A stretch of DNA of 64,000 nucleotides from the NCBI GenBank assembly GCA_008729055.1, contig SDUX01000001.1, positions 2,320,623 through 2,384,622 of the forward strand, given 5' to 3'. Positions 10,101-20,992 of this stretch are shown here, in pieces. The stretch comes from Pyropia haitanensis. Lineage: Eukaryota; Rhodophyta; Bangiophyceae; Bangiales; Bangiaceae. The translations under genes were made by a program, and so were the position numbers. How positions within the stretch are numbered: the stretch's first letter is position 1; each line of letters opens with the position of its first letter. The notes under the pieces were generated by a model, which had not been told where the DNA came from, searched no databases, and worked only from the letters and a program-made list of their open reading frames with translations.

Positions 10101-12404
10101 CTGAGCCGCCACGGGGCGCGCTCGACCCGTTTGCCATGGCGTAGGAGCGCGCCAAGTCCCCGTCCCGCAACGCCGTCGTCAACGCCCAGGCCGTCACTAC
10201 CCCGTCGCCGCGCAAAGCCAGCACCACCGTCCCCGACGGAGACAATAGGACGCCCCAGTAGGCGTGGTCCTCCTCGCTGTTGCCCCCATCGCCGTCCTCC
10301 AGTGACGGGTGCACCACACTGACGGTCAGGGGAGACGACTTGCCACCCAACGCGTCCCCATACTCTCCTGGCGTGCGCGCTCCGCCTGCAGACCCGCGGG
10401 CCTTGTCCAGTGCGTCCGCCGCCACCGACCCGGCCGTCACCGACTGGCCGACCGTCTCCATAGAGGTGCCGTCCAGCACGCGGACGCCCCGCGCCGTATC
10501 CACAGTTACGACAAACTGGCCATTTCCCGTCACTGCCGCCGCTGTGGCCTTGTACAACCGCGCGTCAGCACGCGGGGGTGTGGCCTCTGGGGAGATGAAC
10601 CGCCGCCAAAGGCTAGTCTGGCCGTCTGCGCCCTGCGGTTGACCGGACCCTGCATGGCCGTGCCCGTTAGGTACCCCCTCCGGAGGCGCCACCTTGCTTT
10701 CCGCCTTTGCTCGCCGGCCAACCGGCCCGTCATTGTCACGCCCATTGAGACTGCCCCCCCGCGGCTGCCCCGGCCCAGCCCCGTTTTCGCCGCCCCCACC
10801 TCCGCCACTGCCACTGCCATCGGCGCCGCCGCCGTCTGCAGCGGCCTTGCCCTTGCCCCCGCCCGTGCCATTGTCACCGGCGTCCACGGAGGGCGAGCCC
10901 CGGGTGCCGGCTGCGCCGCCCATCCCGGAGCGGCCCCCCTCACCACCGCCACCGTTGCCGGTGCCCCCCCCCACCGCGCCGCCGACATCCCCCCCTGCTT
11001 CAACGCTGCCGCCCTGGCCGCGGCCAACCGACCCAGGCGTTCCATCTGTGGACCCATCCCGCTTCTCCCCGCTACCCCGCCCACCGGCACTGGCACCGCC
11101 GGCAGGCCCAGCGCCAACCACGGCGGCACCACCACCCCCGTCTCTGCCTCCCCCACCGGCCCGACCCGCCGCCGACGCCCGAGAAAAGTACCATCGTGAC
11201 ACGGTGCCCCGGTCGCTCCACGCAAACAGCGTGCCCGCCGACGGGGCCGTGAGACACGCGATGCACCGACCATCCTCCTCACCCAAGCGCACCGCCCCCA
11301 ACGGCCGTACGTCCACATTGCCCGACCGTGCGAGAAACACGTGCCACACACAAATACGGCGCGGCTCGGCCGAGGACACCGTTACGACTGCCACCGAGCC
11401 ATCGCTAACGCCGCCTGCGGCCACCGACGCACAGCGGAGGCTGCCACCAAACACGAGCGCCAGCGACGGGTCCTCACTGACGGGCGTCCAATTCAGCCGG
11501 CGCTTGTGACGGAGCGGGCCGCCGGCAAGGCCGGGCACCGGCACCATCTCATCGTCCACGCGGAGAACGTGAAGGGCACCGCTCGCCAGAACAGACACAA
11601 TCGAACAACCGCCCTTGGACCAGCCGACGGAGAGGACGGCGGAGTGGAGGGACATGGACTGGACGGCGACCCACACATTAACTCGCCGGTCCTGTGCACA
11701 TCAGCACAACAATGGTGGGAACAAACAGACCGGCGGGTCACCAAAGCAGACACACATGCCAAAGCAAACAACAGCACGGTCACCAGTTAGACTGCATCCA
11801 ACGTCCCACTGCGCTCGTCACCTGTGTGCGTTCCGATGACCCCTCGGATCCAGAAAGCCCTGCTCAGTCTCACATCGGTCACTCAACCCCCACAACCCCC
11901 TCCTCATCCCGTCCCAAGCCCCTCGACGACTGTCTACGCACTCTCGACTGCCCCCCCCCCGACCGCCCCACACCAACCGGTTCCTCATCCATCCGCCCAT
12001 CCGTCCACACGCACTGCACCCCGCCCCCCCCCGCCACTTCCCGTCACCCAAGCCCACCAATTCTCCTTTCCCCGCCACCCCCTACCCACCTCCCCTCCCT
12101 CCAAACTTACTTTCGCAACCCAGATGGTCAGCCGCGACGCCGCGTCCGCGACAAGCAGCAATGGCGGCTTATCACGCCGCGGCCGCCACGCCACGTGCCG
12201 CGCGGGCGCCCGCTTGTACGCGAGGAGCATGGTCGTCTCGCCCGGCGCGTCGGCGTGAAAAATGTGCACCGCGCCGTCGCCGCTGATGACGGCGACCAGG
12301 TCATCCGCGTCGGACCACGAGAGAAGGCCATAGCCGAGCCGGTTCGCCACCGTCCCCGACGCCGACAGCGGCCGCACCACCGCCGCCGAGTAGAGGTGCT
12401 GCAT
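6280..12404 (-). CDS. MED16: Mediator MED16-like protein with Q-rich tail and ACID-like C-terminus
   Basis: This is a Mediator tail subunit linking transcription factors to RNA polymerase II. Exon 1 (12111-12404, MQHLYSAAVV...) ends phase 0 at GCGAAA/GTAAGT. The 419-bp intron (11692-12110) ends GCACAG, and exon 2 (6280-11691) continues DRRVNVWVAV. The total is 1901 residues. The N-terminal propeller-like part resembles plant SFR6/MED16 (VAWRP...LLLVADAASRLTIW; SIVSVLASGALHVL). Gly/Ser-rich inserts follow at about 270-430. The MED16-type C-terminal module lies near 935-985 (EWCPYDIVTG... WAARWEEE...GGLWARV). Then come coiled-coil/Q-rich sequence (about 1090-1700), basic clusters including KARKRRRAPVK, and long poly-Q near 1610-1650. 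The last 145 residues (KIWSGELHVRG...VVPCVAFAH...NWPSRLQ...WYVRFAP) resemble the MED25 ACID/PTOV fold. No stop or splice signal separates the parts. The MED16 call is fairly secure; the ACID call is tentative. Confidence 0.8.
6960..7205 (-). repeat. Poly-Gln (CAG/CAA)n tract inside the MED16-like gene
   Basis: Read on the minus strand this is a long array of CAG with interspersed CAA, CAT and AAG codons. It encodes poly-Q broken by H, K, P and R. The longest pure CTG/CAG stretch lies near 7084-7121. Gln-rich low-complexity tails are typical of Mediator subunits. The length is probably polymorphic. Confidence 0.9.
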
Positions 12405-12527
12405 CCTGACCGGTGCGGGCAGCGCACGGGGCGCTGGGGAGGGACTGGGGCCACGCGGGGCAGGGGGCTCGGCGGCCCACACCGCGGGCGGTGTCCCCCC
12501 CAGTGGGGAAGCACCCCGCCGCCACGG

Positions 12528-12655
12528 CAGTCGTTGCTGCGGCAGTCGTTGCCACGCCAGTCGTTGCCGTGCCAGTCGTTGCCGCGCCAGCCGTTGCCAC
12601 GCCAGTCGTTGCCGCGCCAGTCGTCGCCAGCCGTTGCCACGCCAGTCGTCGGTGC
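12528..12655. repeat. 15-bp minisatellite upstream of MED16
   Basis: There are about eight units of cagtcgttgccRcgc; later units are slightly degenerate and one is shortened. The period is a multiple of three. On the minus strand one frame reads as pentapeptide repeats of the form WRGND, but that frame does not lead into MED16 exon 1, so I treat it as non-coding leader or intron sequence. Confidence 0.85.
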
Positions 12656-13589
12656 GCCACTTGTCGCGGCGGCACGGACGGGCCGCGGTGGGTGCGGCGG
12701 TCGCCCCCCCCCCCTCCCCCCCGCCCCTCTCGCTGGCAAGTGGGCAGCCCCCGCCGGGCACCCCACCGCCGCCCACCCGCGCCGCGACGCGGCCACGGGG
12801 GCTGGCGGCAGCACCGTGCCGCCGACGGCGGGCCGCCGCACCCCCCCCCTCCCCCCCCCTCCGCCGGCTCCACCCCCCCCTGCGTGAGGCGACGCCACGC
12901 AGCGCGGCGCGGCCAGCTTCGTGCCGCCGCCCGACGCGGTCCGTGGGACGGTGCGGGGCGAGGGCGGACGCGGGAAGCGGGGGGCGGGGGGCGGAGACGG
13001 GCGGGGGGGGGGGAGGGGGGGGGGGGGGGGGGAAGGGCGAGCGCCGGCGTGCCCCCGCCGGCGGGCCGACCTGGTCGTCGAGCGGCCCTCCCCGGGCGTG
13101 ACGGCACCCTGCGGGTGGCGACCGCGGGGGGGGACAGCGGCGGGCGGAAAACGCGGCGGACGGGGGCCAGGGCGGCACAGGCAACGGCGGGGGGGGGCAA
13201 GAGCGGGACTGGCAACAGGGGCGGGCGGGCGGGAGGGGAGGGGAGGGGGTGGGGGGCAGTGGGGAGCGTCAGGCGTGGGGGGGGGGGGGACGCCGCCCGC
13301 GCCTGCCACCCGCGGCCGCCCGTCGCCGCCGCCGCCCGCCGCCGCCCGCCGCCGCCCGCCGCCGCGGCGCCGCACGCGGGAGGGCAGCGACCGACGCGGG
13401 CACCGCGGCGCGGTGGGAGCGGAGGGCGGCGGGCGGGGCGGGGCGGGGCGGGGGGCGGCGGCAGCGTGACGGTCCCGGCCGGCGCGCGACAGCGGCAGCG
13501 GGCGCCTCTGCCAGCCCGCACCCCGCTCGCCGCGCCGACCGCGGCGCGTGCGCGCGCGCGCAGCGGCCGCACGCGCCGGCGTGTGGCAA
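12656..13589. other. G/C-run-rich stretch upstream of MED16
   Basis: No gene is supported. The sequence is dominated by G and C homopolymers (for example 13010-13032) and gccgcc repeats near 13325-13370. It is the part missing from the decayed MED16 copy at 5513-5775, so it may be a 5'-UTR intron or an insertion. Confidence 0.35.
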
Positions 13590-13740
13590 CGGCGGCCCGT
13601 GGCCCGGGCGTGGGCGGTACAATGGTCGTGTGTTTTGTGCTGGTTGGTGGCGCGGCCGCGCCGTCGGGCCGGCCCGCGTCGACGGCGCATTGGGATTGGC
13701 TATTCGGCGGCGCTGGATGCTGTACGGTACTGTACGGGGT
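13590..13740 (-). promoter_or_regulatory. Candidate MED16 promoter with tandem CCAAT boxes
   Basis: On the minus strand two CCAAT boxes lie 6 bp apart (attgg at 13689-13693 and 13695-13699 on plus). A gtac-rich near-palindrome at 13719-13733 resembles the one at 1128. Part of the block is retained in the decayed copy at 5513-5602, which ties it to the MED16 5' end. It lies 1.2-1.3 kb from the ATG. Confidence 0.4.
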
Positions 13741-13808
13741 ACATCTCACAAAAAAAAGTGCATGGTTGTTCTCGTCGAGAAATCACGCAGAATTTGCCCT
13801 CCTTTGGC

Positions 13809-13888
13809 CTGGGGGGACCGCGGCCCCTCCAGATTGCGTCTCTGGGGGGGGTCCCCCGCGGTCCCCCCAGCTGAAGCGGTCCCCCCAG
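13809..13888. repeat. 15-bp inverted repeat (hairpin) with extra arm copy
   Basis: ctggggggaccgcgg at 13809-13823 is perfectly complementary to ccgcggtccccccag at 13856-13870. A shortened third arm, gcggtccccccag, follows at 13876-13888. Two alternative stems could form. It lies about 1.4 kb upstream of the MED16 ATG. Confidence 0.75.
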
Positions 13889-13929
13889 AAACCAAGCAAG
13901 TTTTGGACACATTCGAAGCAGTGTGGTGC

Positions 13930-15487
13930 ATCTGTTCGCGTTTTTGTCAGAGGTACAAGTGCGTGAGCCTTCATTCCTCTTGATGCAACCACCAATGCCT
14001 CTCAAGTCGTTCCTATGCTTGCCGCCCTGCCATGGCGCCCCGCGGCCGTCGCGGCTGCCGCCTGTGCCTTGCGTACGGCCCAAGCCTGCGTGCGGGGGCC
14101 GCCGGCGGTGTCCTTCCCTCCGCAGCGTCTCGCGCTGGTGGCGCTGCTCCCCCCTCTCCCCCGCGCGTCGACGGCGCGTGCGGCGGGCGGCGCCTAGCCG
14201 GTCGCGCGCGGGCGCGGCTGGCACGCGCGCGGCGGATGCGAGGTGGCGGCGGCCGCTACAGCCGTGGCTGGCCCGTTCCGGCCTGGGGAGAGCCCCCTCC
14301 CCCCCCACCCCCCATCCGCCGACCAGGCCACGAAGAAAGAAACAGAAAAAAAAATAAAAGGAAAGCAACCGAGAAGACCAACACATGCCACCATCGTCGG
14401 CGCGGCACCCAACGGCGCGCGGCGTCACGGCGGCAGTGGCGACGGCGCCACGCCGCGCCGCGCCGCGGCCGCTACCCACACGGCTATGTACACCCACGCG
14501 CCGGCCGCGGCGGCCGGCGCGGCCACGCAAGACAACAAAAACGGGAGGCCCCGGCGGGCGGGGGTCGCGCGTCACACCAGCACCCGCGCCGCCGCCGCCG
14601 CCAGCCCGAGCGCGGCCGGCAGGGACCCATGAGCGGCTGGCTCACTCCCCCGCCCCCACCCCCCCCCCCAAAAAAAACCCTCGGGCCGCCGCTCTCGTCG
14701 CGGGACGCCACCACCACCACACACTAAAGAAAAAAAAAAGGAGAAAGACACACGCACCTCCAATAACGTAAGAGCACACACACATGAACGTCGGCAAAAA
14801 TATACAGCGCAGCAGGGGCAGAGTAACACAAACAAGGTCACGGAAACTATGTACAGGGCCGCCGTCGGTCGGCCACGTCAGGGCGCGGGCCACGCGGCCC
14901 GCAACAGCCGCCCCGCCGCGGCGGTAGCGGGTGGCGGCGGGCGCCGCCCGCCCGCCGCAACACGCAGCCGCCGTCCGTGCGCACGCCACGGGCCGCGGCC
15001 GGCCGGCCGGCCGAGGCGGGCAGGCGGCCGCCCCCCGGCGCGGCACCACGCGGCACGCGCAGCAGCAAGGGAAAAGAAAACACGCAGCTCCAGCACACGC
15101 GGGGCCCGATGGTGACCGGCTGGCCCGCGTGCCACAGCATCAGCAAAGCAATGGGCGCGCCGGCGCGCTCGACCGGGGCAACGCATGCATGGGGGAAGCA
15201 TACGTGCGGGGAATGTACACGGCAGGGGCGCGCGCGCGGGGGCGGCGCCAACGGCTCGCGCCGCGGCGCCCCCTGCCAGGGGGAGGAAGTCGGGCGACGG
15301 GGGGAAGCGGGGGCGGCGCCGCCCAGGCCGGCCGCCACGGCGCACCCGTTGGCGCACGCCGCGCGCCGCCGGCCTGAGCGGTTACCCCCCCCTCCCCCCG
15401 GCCGCCAGGCAACGCACAAAGACACCAAAAGGAGCGACGCAAGCGGCCGGTCGCGCAACACACTCGGGGGGCCGTCCCTGCGCGCCA
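13930..15487. other. Intergenic, 3' side of the SAP30-like gene
   Basis: No gene is supported. A/T-rich islands with A runs occur at 14330-14360 and 14725-14740, in an otherwise GC-rich stretch. Polyadenylation of the SAP30-like transcript (minus) probably falls here, but no clear AATAAA is seen. Confidence 0.35.
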
Positions 15488-15715
15488 TTACAACGCCGGG
15501 GAGGAGCAGTGGCGGACGCGGCGGAGAAAGTCGGAAATCACCTGGAGCTCGTCCACACTCGAGCTGGCAAAGTGCCGCCGCACGGCGCGCACCAGCTCGT
15601 CTCGGCTGCAGTCCACGTCCACGTTCAGGCCGTACGCCGCGCGGTAGCGCTTGAGCGAGTCGTACTGGAGGGCGTCAAAGTTGGCCACCGTGCCGCGCGT
15701 CGCGCCCGCGGCGCC

Positions 15716-15768
<53 letters not shown>

Positions 15769-16003
15769 TGCCGCTGCCGCCGCCGCCGCCGCCACTGCCG
15801 CTGCGCAGCAGGCTACCCGGGGAGGACCGCTCCCGCGCGGCCGTCGCGGGCGCCGCACGCTTGCGCTTCCCCCCCGCCGGCCGCTGCACGCTGGTGCCCC
15901 CGTCGGCACCGGCCGCCGCGTCACCGCCGGCCGCCACGGGGGCGCGCGACCCGCCGCCGCTGCCGCCGCCATCCGCGCCATCCAGGCCGTGGTGGCGGCG
16001 GCC

Positions 16004-16045
<42 letters not shown>

Positions 16046-17569
16046 AGAGGCGGCCCGCGGGTCGGCCGCCGACGCCCGCGCCGCGGCGGCGGCCGACGTG
16101 GACGCACGGCCCGAGGCGCCCACCGCCGACGTCCGGTGGCTGCCGCCGCTCGACCGCCCGCCGCCCGACGGGTGGCCATGCACCGGCGCGCCGGGCACCG
16201 CCGGCGCGAGCGACAAGACCTCCAGCGCGTTGCGCTGCACGCGGACAACGCCACCGGCCGCCTCCAAGGAAACTTCGTGCCACCCGCCCAACGTTTGCGA
16301 CGACACCACGCGGCCCACTTTTCCAATCAGTTGACTGCACAGGCACAAACGGGAAGCCATGAACAAAGGTGCGCAAAAACGTAGCACACAAGACAAGAGA
16401 AAGAAGACATAGAAGAAATGATGAAAGAGGGGGGACAAGGGGTGGGAAGAGAAATAGAAAAATGTCAACAAAAGGTCAGTCAGTTGCAGTCCCAAGGGCC
16501 ACCAACGCAAGCACGGGGTGCAAAGAAACAATACCCTGCAACGACAAAACGCACAGCAGCACCGCAGGAGACCCCCACGAGACACAAAAAAAAAAAAGGA
16601 CCCGCCACAACAACCCAACCTCGCCCCGTCACGCATCCCACACAAAGAAGCAGCTCCAACGTACAGCTTGGTCCGGTTGTTACCCGAAATGCGCACCAGG
16701 CTCCCCGGCGGCAGCACCGCATCCAGGATGGTGCCATGCCCCGGCGACGCCGAGTGCGCGCCCGTCCGCCGAGGGCGGGCGCCGCCCCCCCCCGCGTGGC
16801 CGCCGCTTCCCCCCCGCCCGCCGCCGCCGCCGCCGCCGCTGCCGCCGCCGCTGCCGCCACCACCGCCACCGCCACCACCACCACCACCACCACCACCGCC
16901 GCCGCCGCCGCCGCCGCTCGCGCCGCGGACAGAAGCGCCCGCGGAAAAGGCTGCCAGTCCCGCCGCCGCCGCCGCCGACGTGCCGCCGCCGCCCGCCAGC
17001 CGGCCAGGCAGCGCGAGCGACCGCCCCCCCCCGCCTGACGACAGCCGCCCCGACGGCGGGTGCGGCGGTGACACGGCGAGCGGGGGGAGCGCCGGCAGCG
17101 GCGACACCGCAGCCGCGGCGGCCGGCGCCAGCGCCGACGGCGGCGGCGGCGGCGGCCGTGACGGCAACGCCGGCGGCGGCGCGGCGGCCAGCCGCGCGGG
17201 CGCCGGGGGGGGTGGGCCCGCCCGCGGGGCCGCCGCCGCCCCGCCGCCACCGCCGCCGCCGCTGCCGCTGCCCCCGCTGCCGCCGCCGCTGCCCGCGGCC
17301 GACGACGGCCGGTGGTGGGCCGCCCCGCGGTGGGCGCCGCCCCGCGGGCCGTGCCCCGCGCCCGTCGACGCGGGCGGCCGCCCCGCCGGGTGGTCGCCGT
17401 CCATGGTCGCCGCCGCGGCGCGCGGCAGCGGCGACGACGGCGTCACTGGGCTGCACGGCCGCGCGTGGCGGTCGGGGCTGCCGCCGCCGGTGCCGCCGAC
17501 GTGGCCAATCCCACCGCTGGGGGACGCGGACCGAGACGAAGGGGTGTCCCGGTACCCAGCAGACGCCAT
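15488..17569 (-). CDS. SAP30-like histone deacetylase complex subunit
   Basis: This is a nuclear adaptor that bridges Sin3 and class I histone deacetylases in the known family. Exon 1 (16665-17569, MASAGYRDTPSSRS...) is Gly/Ser/Pro-rich and ends inside SLVRISGNNRTKL. A T-rich 330-bp intron (16335-16664, GTACGT...GTGCAG) follows. Exon 2 (15488-16334) completes it as QLIGKVGRVVSSQTLGGWHEV...VRVQRNALEVL, which looks like a KOW/SH3-type barrel at about 285-350. A basic GGKRKR nuclear signal lies near 455. Residues 517-575 match the SAP30 Sin3-binding domain (NFDALQYDSLKRYRAAYGLNV, then SRDELVRAVRRHF). The total is 583 residues. The intron is a multiple of three without stops, so unspliced reading would wrongly insert 110 residues of FFFF-rich peptide. 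A dead copy of the end lies at 3610-3836. Confidence 0.82.
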
Positions 17570-19730
17570 ACCCTGCCAACGTTGACGGCGGGCGGGGGCG
17601 GGGGGCGCCGCCAGCAGCGCAGAGAGAAGAAAAACACAAGCACCAAGCGTGGAGGGGCCACGGGAAGGAGGGGGGGGAGGGGGGACGGAAGGGGGGGAGG
17701 GGGAAGGGGGAGGAAGAGAGGAAGAGGGAGAGTGGCAAGCAAGCAGACGAGAAAGGGGCAGCCGGCGTGCGTGCCAGCACGCGGTGGCAAGGCGACCACC
17801 ACCCGCACAACGAGGGAGCGTCCAGCACGCACGCACGCGGGCCGGCGAGTGCGCGCACGGCAGGAGACCGTTCCGGAGGGGTGCCCCCAGCACAGCGGTG
17901 ATGGTGACAAGAGCAGGGGGGGGGGAGGGGCGCCAAGGAGGGGACCGACGCACACGGCGCGGAAGCAGGTGCGGACGCCACGGCGGCGGTGGTGGCAGCG
18001 ACGGCGGTGGCGGCGGCGGCGGTGACGGCCAGGCGGGGTGGGCGCGGTCGGCGGGGCGGTCTACGCTGTGACCGGTCGGCCCCGGCCGGCGCGCTGCGTC
18101 GCGCAGTCGACGGCCGGCCCGCCGCGCGCGGCACACCCCCCCGCGCCGCCGCAGCGACGGGCGGCTGCGAACGGACCCCCCGCGGGCGATGCGGCGCACC
18201 CAGGCGGACGGTGGTGGGGGGGGGGGGGGGGGGTCGGCCCGCCGCCAATGCGCCAGCGGCGCGACGCGCACAGGGGGCGCGCGCGGAGTCGCGGCCAAGT
18301 CCGCACCCCCCTGCCCCCGCCCCAGCCCGGCCAGGACGCCCCCCACCCCGCCGCCCGTCCCGCCCCCCTCCACAACCACACACCCCGCACAACACGGCCG
18401 CGCAGGCTGGGCACGGCTGGCAGCGGCGGGCAGCCAGCGAGGCGGCTGCGAGGCCACCCCCCCGCCCGAGGGGGGCGGTGAGGGGGGGGGCCGGCGCACA
18501 CCCCCCGGTGCAACAGACAGGCGCGTGGGTGGGTGGAAGGCGCGCGGGCGCCAGTCTGGGCGTGGCGTGGTGGGGGGGAACCGCGTCTGAGCAGCCTCCG
18601 CCACCCTCTCCCCCCCCCCCTCAAAACACCCCCCCAGCAGCGTGTACCACGCGCGCGCGCGTGCGGGGGGCGCAGTCGCGGCGGCGCGCTCCACGCGGGG
18701 GGGTGAGGGGGAGGGGGGCTCTGCTGCGCAGCCCCGCCAGGCAAGTGTCCTTTTTTGGCCTCCCCCCCACACGCCCAACCGGGGTCACGCTCCAGCCACC
18801 CACCCCCCCTGACGTGCCCTTCTGGAGGGGTGCAGGGCTGCAGGGCGCACGACTGCTGTTCGCCGCAGCCGCGGGCTGCTTGCGTTGCGAGCGGGGGTGT
18901 GACCAGGCGCGTGACTTGGGGGGGGGGTGGTGGGAGGGGGGTGGCCCGGATGCGGGGAGGAGCGCCCCGGCGAGGGGGGGGGTTTCCGACTGTCCCACCC
19001 AACGAGGCGCCCATCCTCGCCCATTGGCGCGCGAGCCGCGGAGATATATAGGCAGCGAGGCCAGCGCAGCCGCGTCAGGGGCTGTGTGGGGGCGGGGGTG
19101 GGGAGGGCCCCCTGGCGGCCAGTTCAACGCCAATTTTTCTTCAGAGATAGAGACAGGCCGCGGGCGCGCCCGCGATTGGCTGCGCCCCGCGATCCCGGGC
19201 ACCCGCCCGGCACCCTCGCACGCGACTGGCAGGCGCGTGGGGGTCAAAACGAGGTGTGGTGACAGCCTGCTGCCAGGTTGGGAGCGGTTCGTTGTCAAGG
19301 GGGTGGGGGGCGCTGCCGGGGTGGGGGGGGGGAGGGACGGGGGTGGCTCTCCCCCCAATGGACACCCGTTGCGGCCGCACGGCCGCCAACCTCTGCCGAC
19401 AGGGTGCAGGTGGCACGTGGGCGGCCGCAGTCCGCTGGCCTCCGATTCGCTGCTTGCAAACGGGCAAAAACCGCAACGGTGGGGGGGGGGGGGGGGGAGG
19501 AGGAGAAGGGGGGAAGGACGGGACGGGCGCCGCACTCGTCCAGCGAGGCCACGCTCAGCGCCACTTGGAGGGGGGGCCACCCCCCCAGGGTCGTTGGAAC
19601 GGGGTCCTTCAAAGCGGCCACCTGATTGGCCGTGTGCAAAGATACGAGGTCCCGTTGTCAGGCAGGTCGGGGGGCGCAGCTGCTCGGGTTGGCCGCCTGC
19701 ACCCCAATCGACCCAGGGGGTCCTCTAGTT
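17570..19730. promoter_or_regulatory. SAP30 upstream region with a plus-strand CCAAT/TATA candidate
   Basis: No coding signal is convincing. Purine-rich G/A runs occupy 17650-17740 on the plus strand. At 19023-19027 lies attgg (CCAAT on minus), and atatata lies at 19044-19050. Another attgg is at 19173-19177. The TATA-like box could drive a plus-strand transcript starting near 19075, but no clear ORF follows it. The minus-strand SAP30-like ATG is 1.5 kb away. Confidence 0.3.
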
Positions 19731-19930
19731 CTTGACTAATATTCCTCTGGGTCCCGAGAAGTCCGATTCAATGAGAACACTTGACACTGCACAGCACACC
19801 ACCGGTGACCAACTTTACTTTGAAAGGAGAGGAGAAATATCGCATTTGAGAACAAATTATTATACAAGTAGGATGCCAGTGAGCATCATCGTAAGACCAA
19901 TTCCCCCAAGCAGTGCCAGTGCATGGAGCG
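19731..19930. other. AT-richer island
   Basis: About 200 bp of much lower GC content, including aaattattatacaagtagg, stand out sharply from the flanks. An ATG-less plus-strand ORF crosses it and then runs into Gly repeats, so coding is doubtful. It may be the remnant of an unrelated insertion. Confidence 0.35.
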
Positions 19931-20303
19931 GTCAACAGGCACAGCGATTCGTGGGCGCGGTCGCCCCAGCCCCCGGCATGTACTGGCAACGTCGTGACCG
20001 TCGGGCACTCCCGGTGGCGACGGCGGTGGCGGCAGCCGTGACGGGTGGTGGCAGCGGCGGCGCTTGTGGCGATGGAAGCGGCGGCGGCGGCGGTGGCGGC
20101 AGCGGCGGCGGCGGCGGTACTAGCGGTGGGTGGCGGTGACGGCAACGAACGAGGCGGTGGTGGCGATCCCCGCCGCTGTCCGCCCACACATGGGGGCGCA
20201 CGGAGCCGGTGCGACAGGCCGTCGACGACTGCGCACGTCCTACCGCGGTGGGTGCAAGCGTCGAGCATCCCGGAGGACTAGAGGAAACACCATCAGCCTG
20301 TCG

Positions 20304-20952
20304 ATGGCGGCACGAGCACCCACCGCCGTTGCCGACCGCCTTTTGTCCGTGGGCAGCCTGACGCCGGACCACGCGCGCATGGCCGCGGGCGGCGTACGGG
20401 AAGGAACCGGCCGTGTGGTGGCGGCCGCCACGCCGTTGGCGCCGCCGACGCCACCGGCCGCACGCAGGCGGGCGCGGGCGCGGCTGGGGCCGTCGCGGCC
20501 GGCCGTGCCGCCCGGCGGTTGGGGCCAACCGCGGACCCCCCCCCCTGCGCCGCCGCGGCTGCCGCCCCAAACCGCTTCGCGCCGGTAGGCACGCCGGCAG
20601 GGCTCCGCCGCCGCCCCCCAGTGGCGACGGCGCCGGGCGGCACGGCGGCGCGGTCGCCGCCGCCGCCCCGGCCGCCGCCGCGCCCGCCGTGCGTCACCCC
20701 CACCGGCGGCGGCGCCCAACGGGCGGTGCGTGCCAGCGGGTGCGGCCGCTGCACGGGCGGCCGGCCGTCCGTCGCGGCCGCCGTCCCCGCGGCGCCATGG
20801 TGACGGCGGCGGCCGCGGCGGCGGCCGCGCCACGGCGGCCGCCGCGGCGGCCGGCCCGTGCCAGCGTCGCCGTCCCGCCGGCGGGCACACCCGCTGGCGG
20901 CGGCCGCCGCGGCCGCCGTGACGATCCCGCGGCGGCGGCAGGGACGGCCGCC

Positions 20953-20992
<40 letters not shown>

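Noticed and set aside
16335..16664. Unspliced reading through the SAP30-like intron
   Set aside because: The 330 bp are in frame and stop-free, but they encode FFFF-rich peptide, are T-rich, and are bounded by GTACGT and GTGCAG. Removing them restores a smooth protein.
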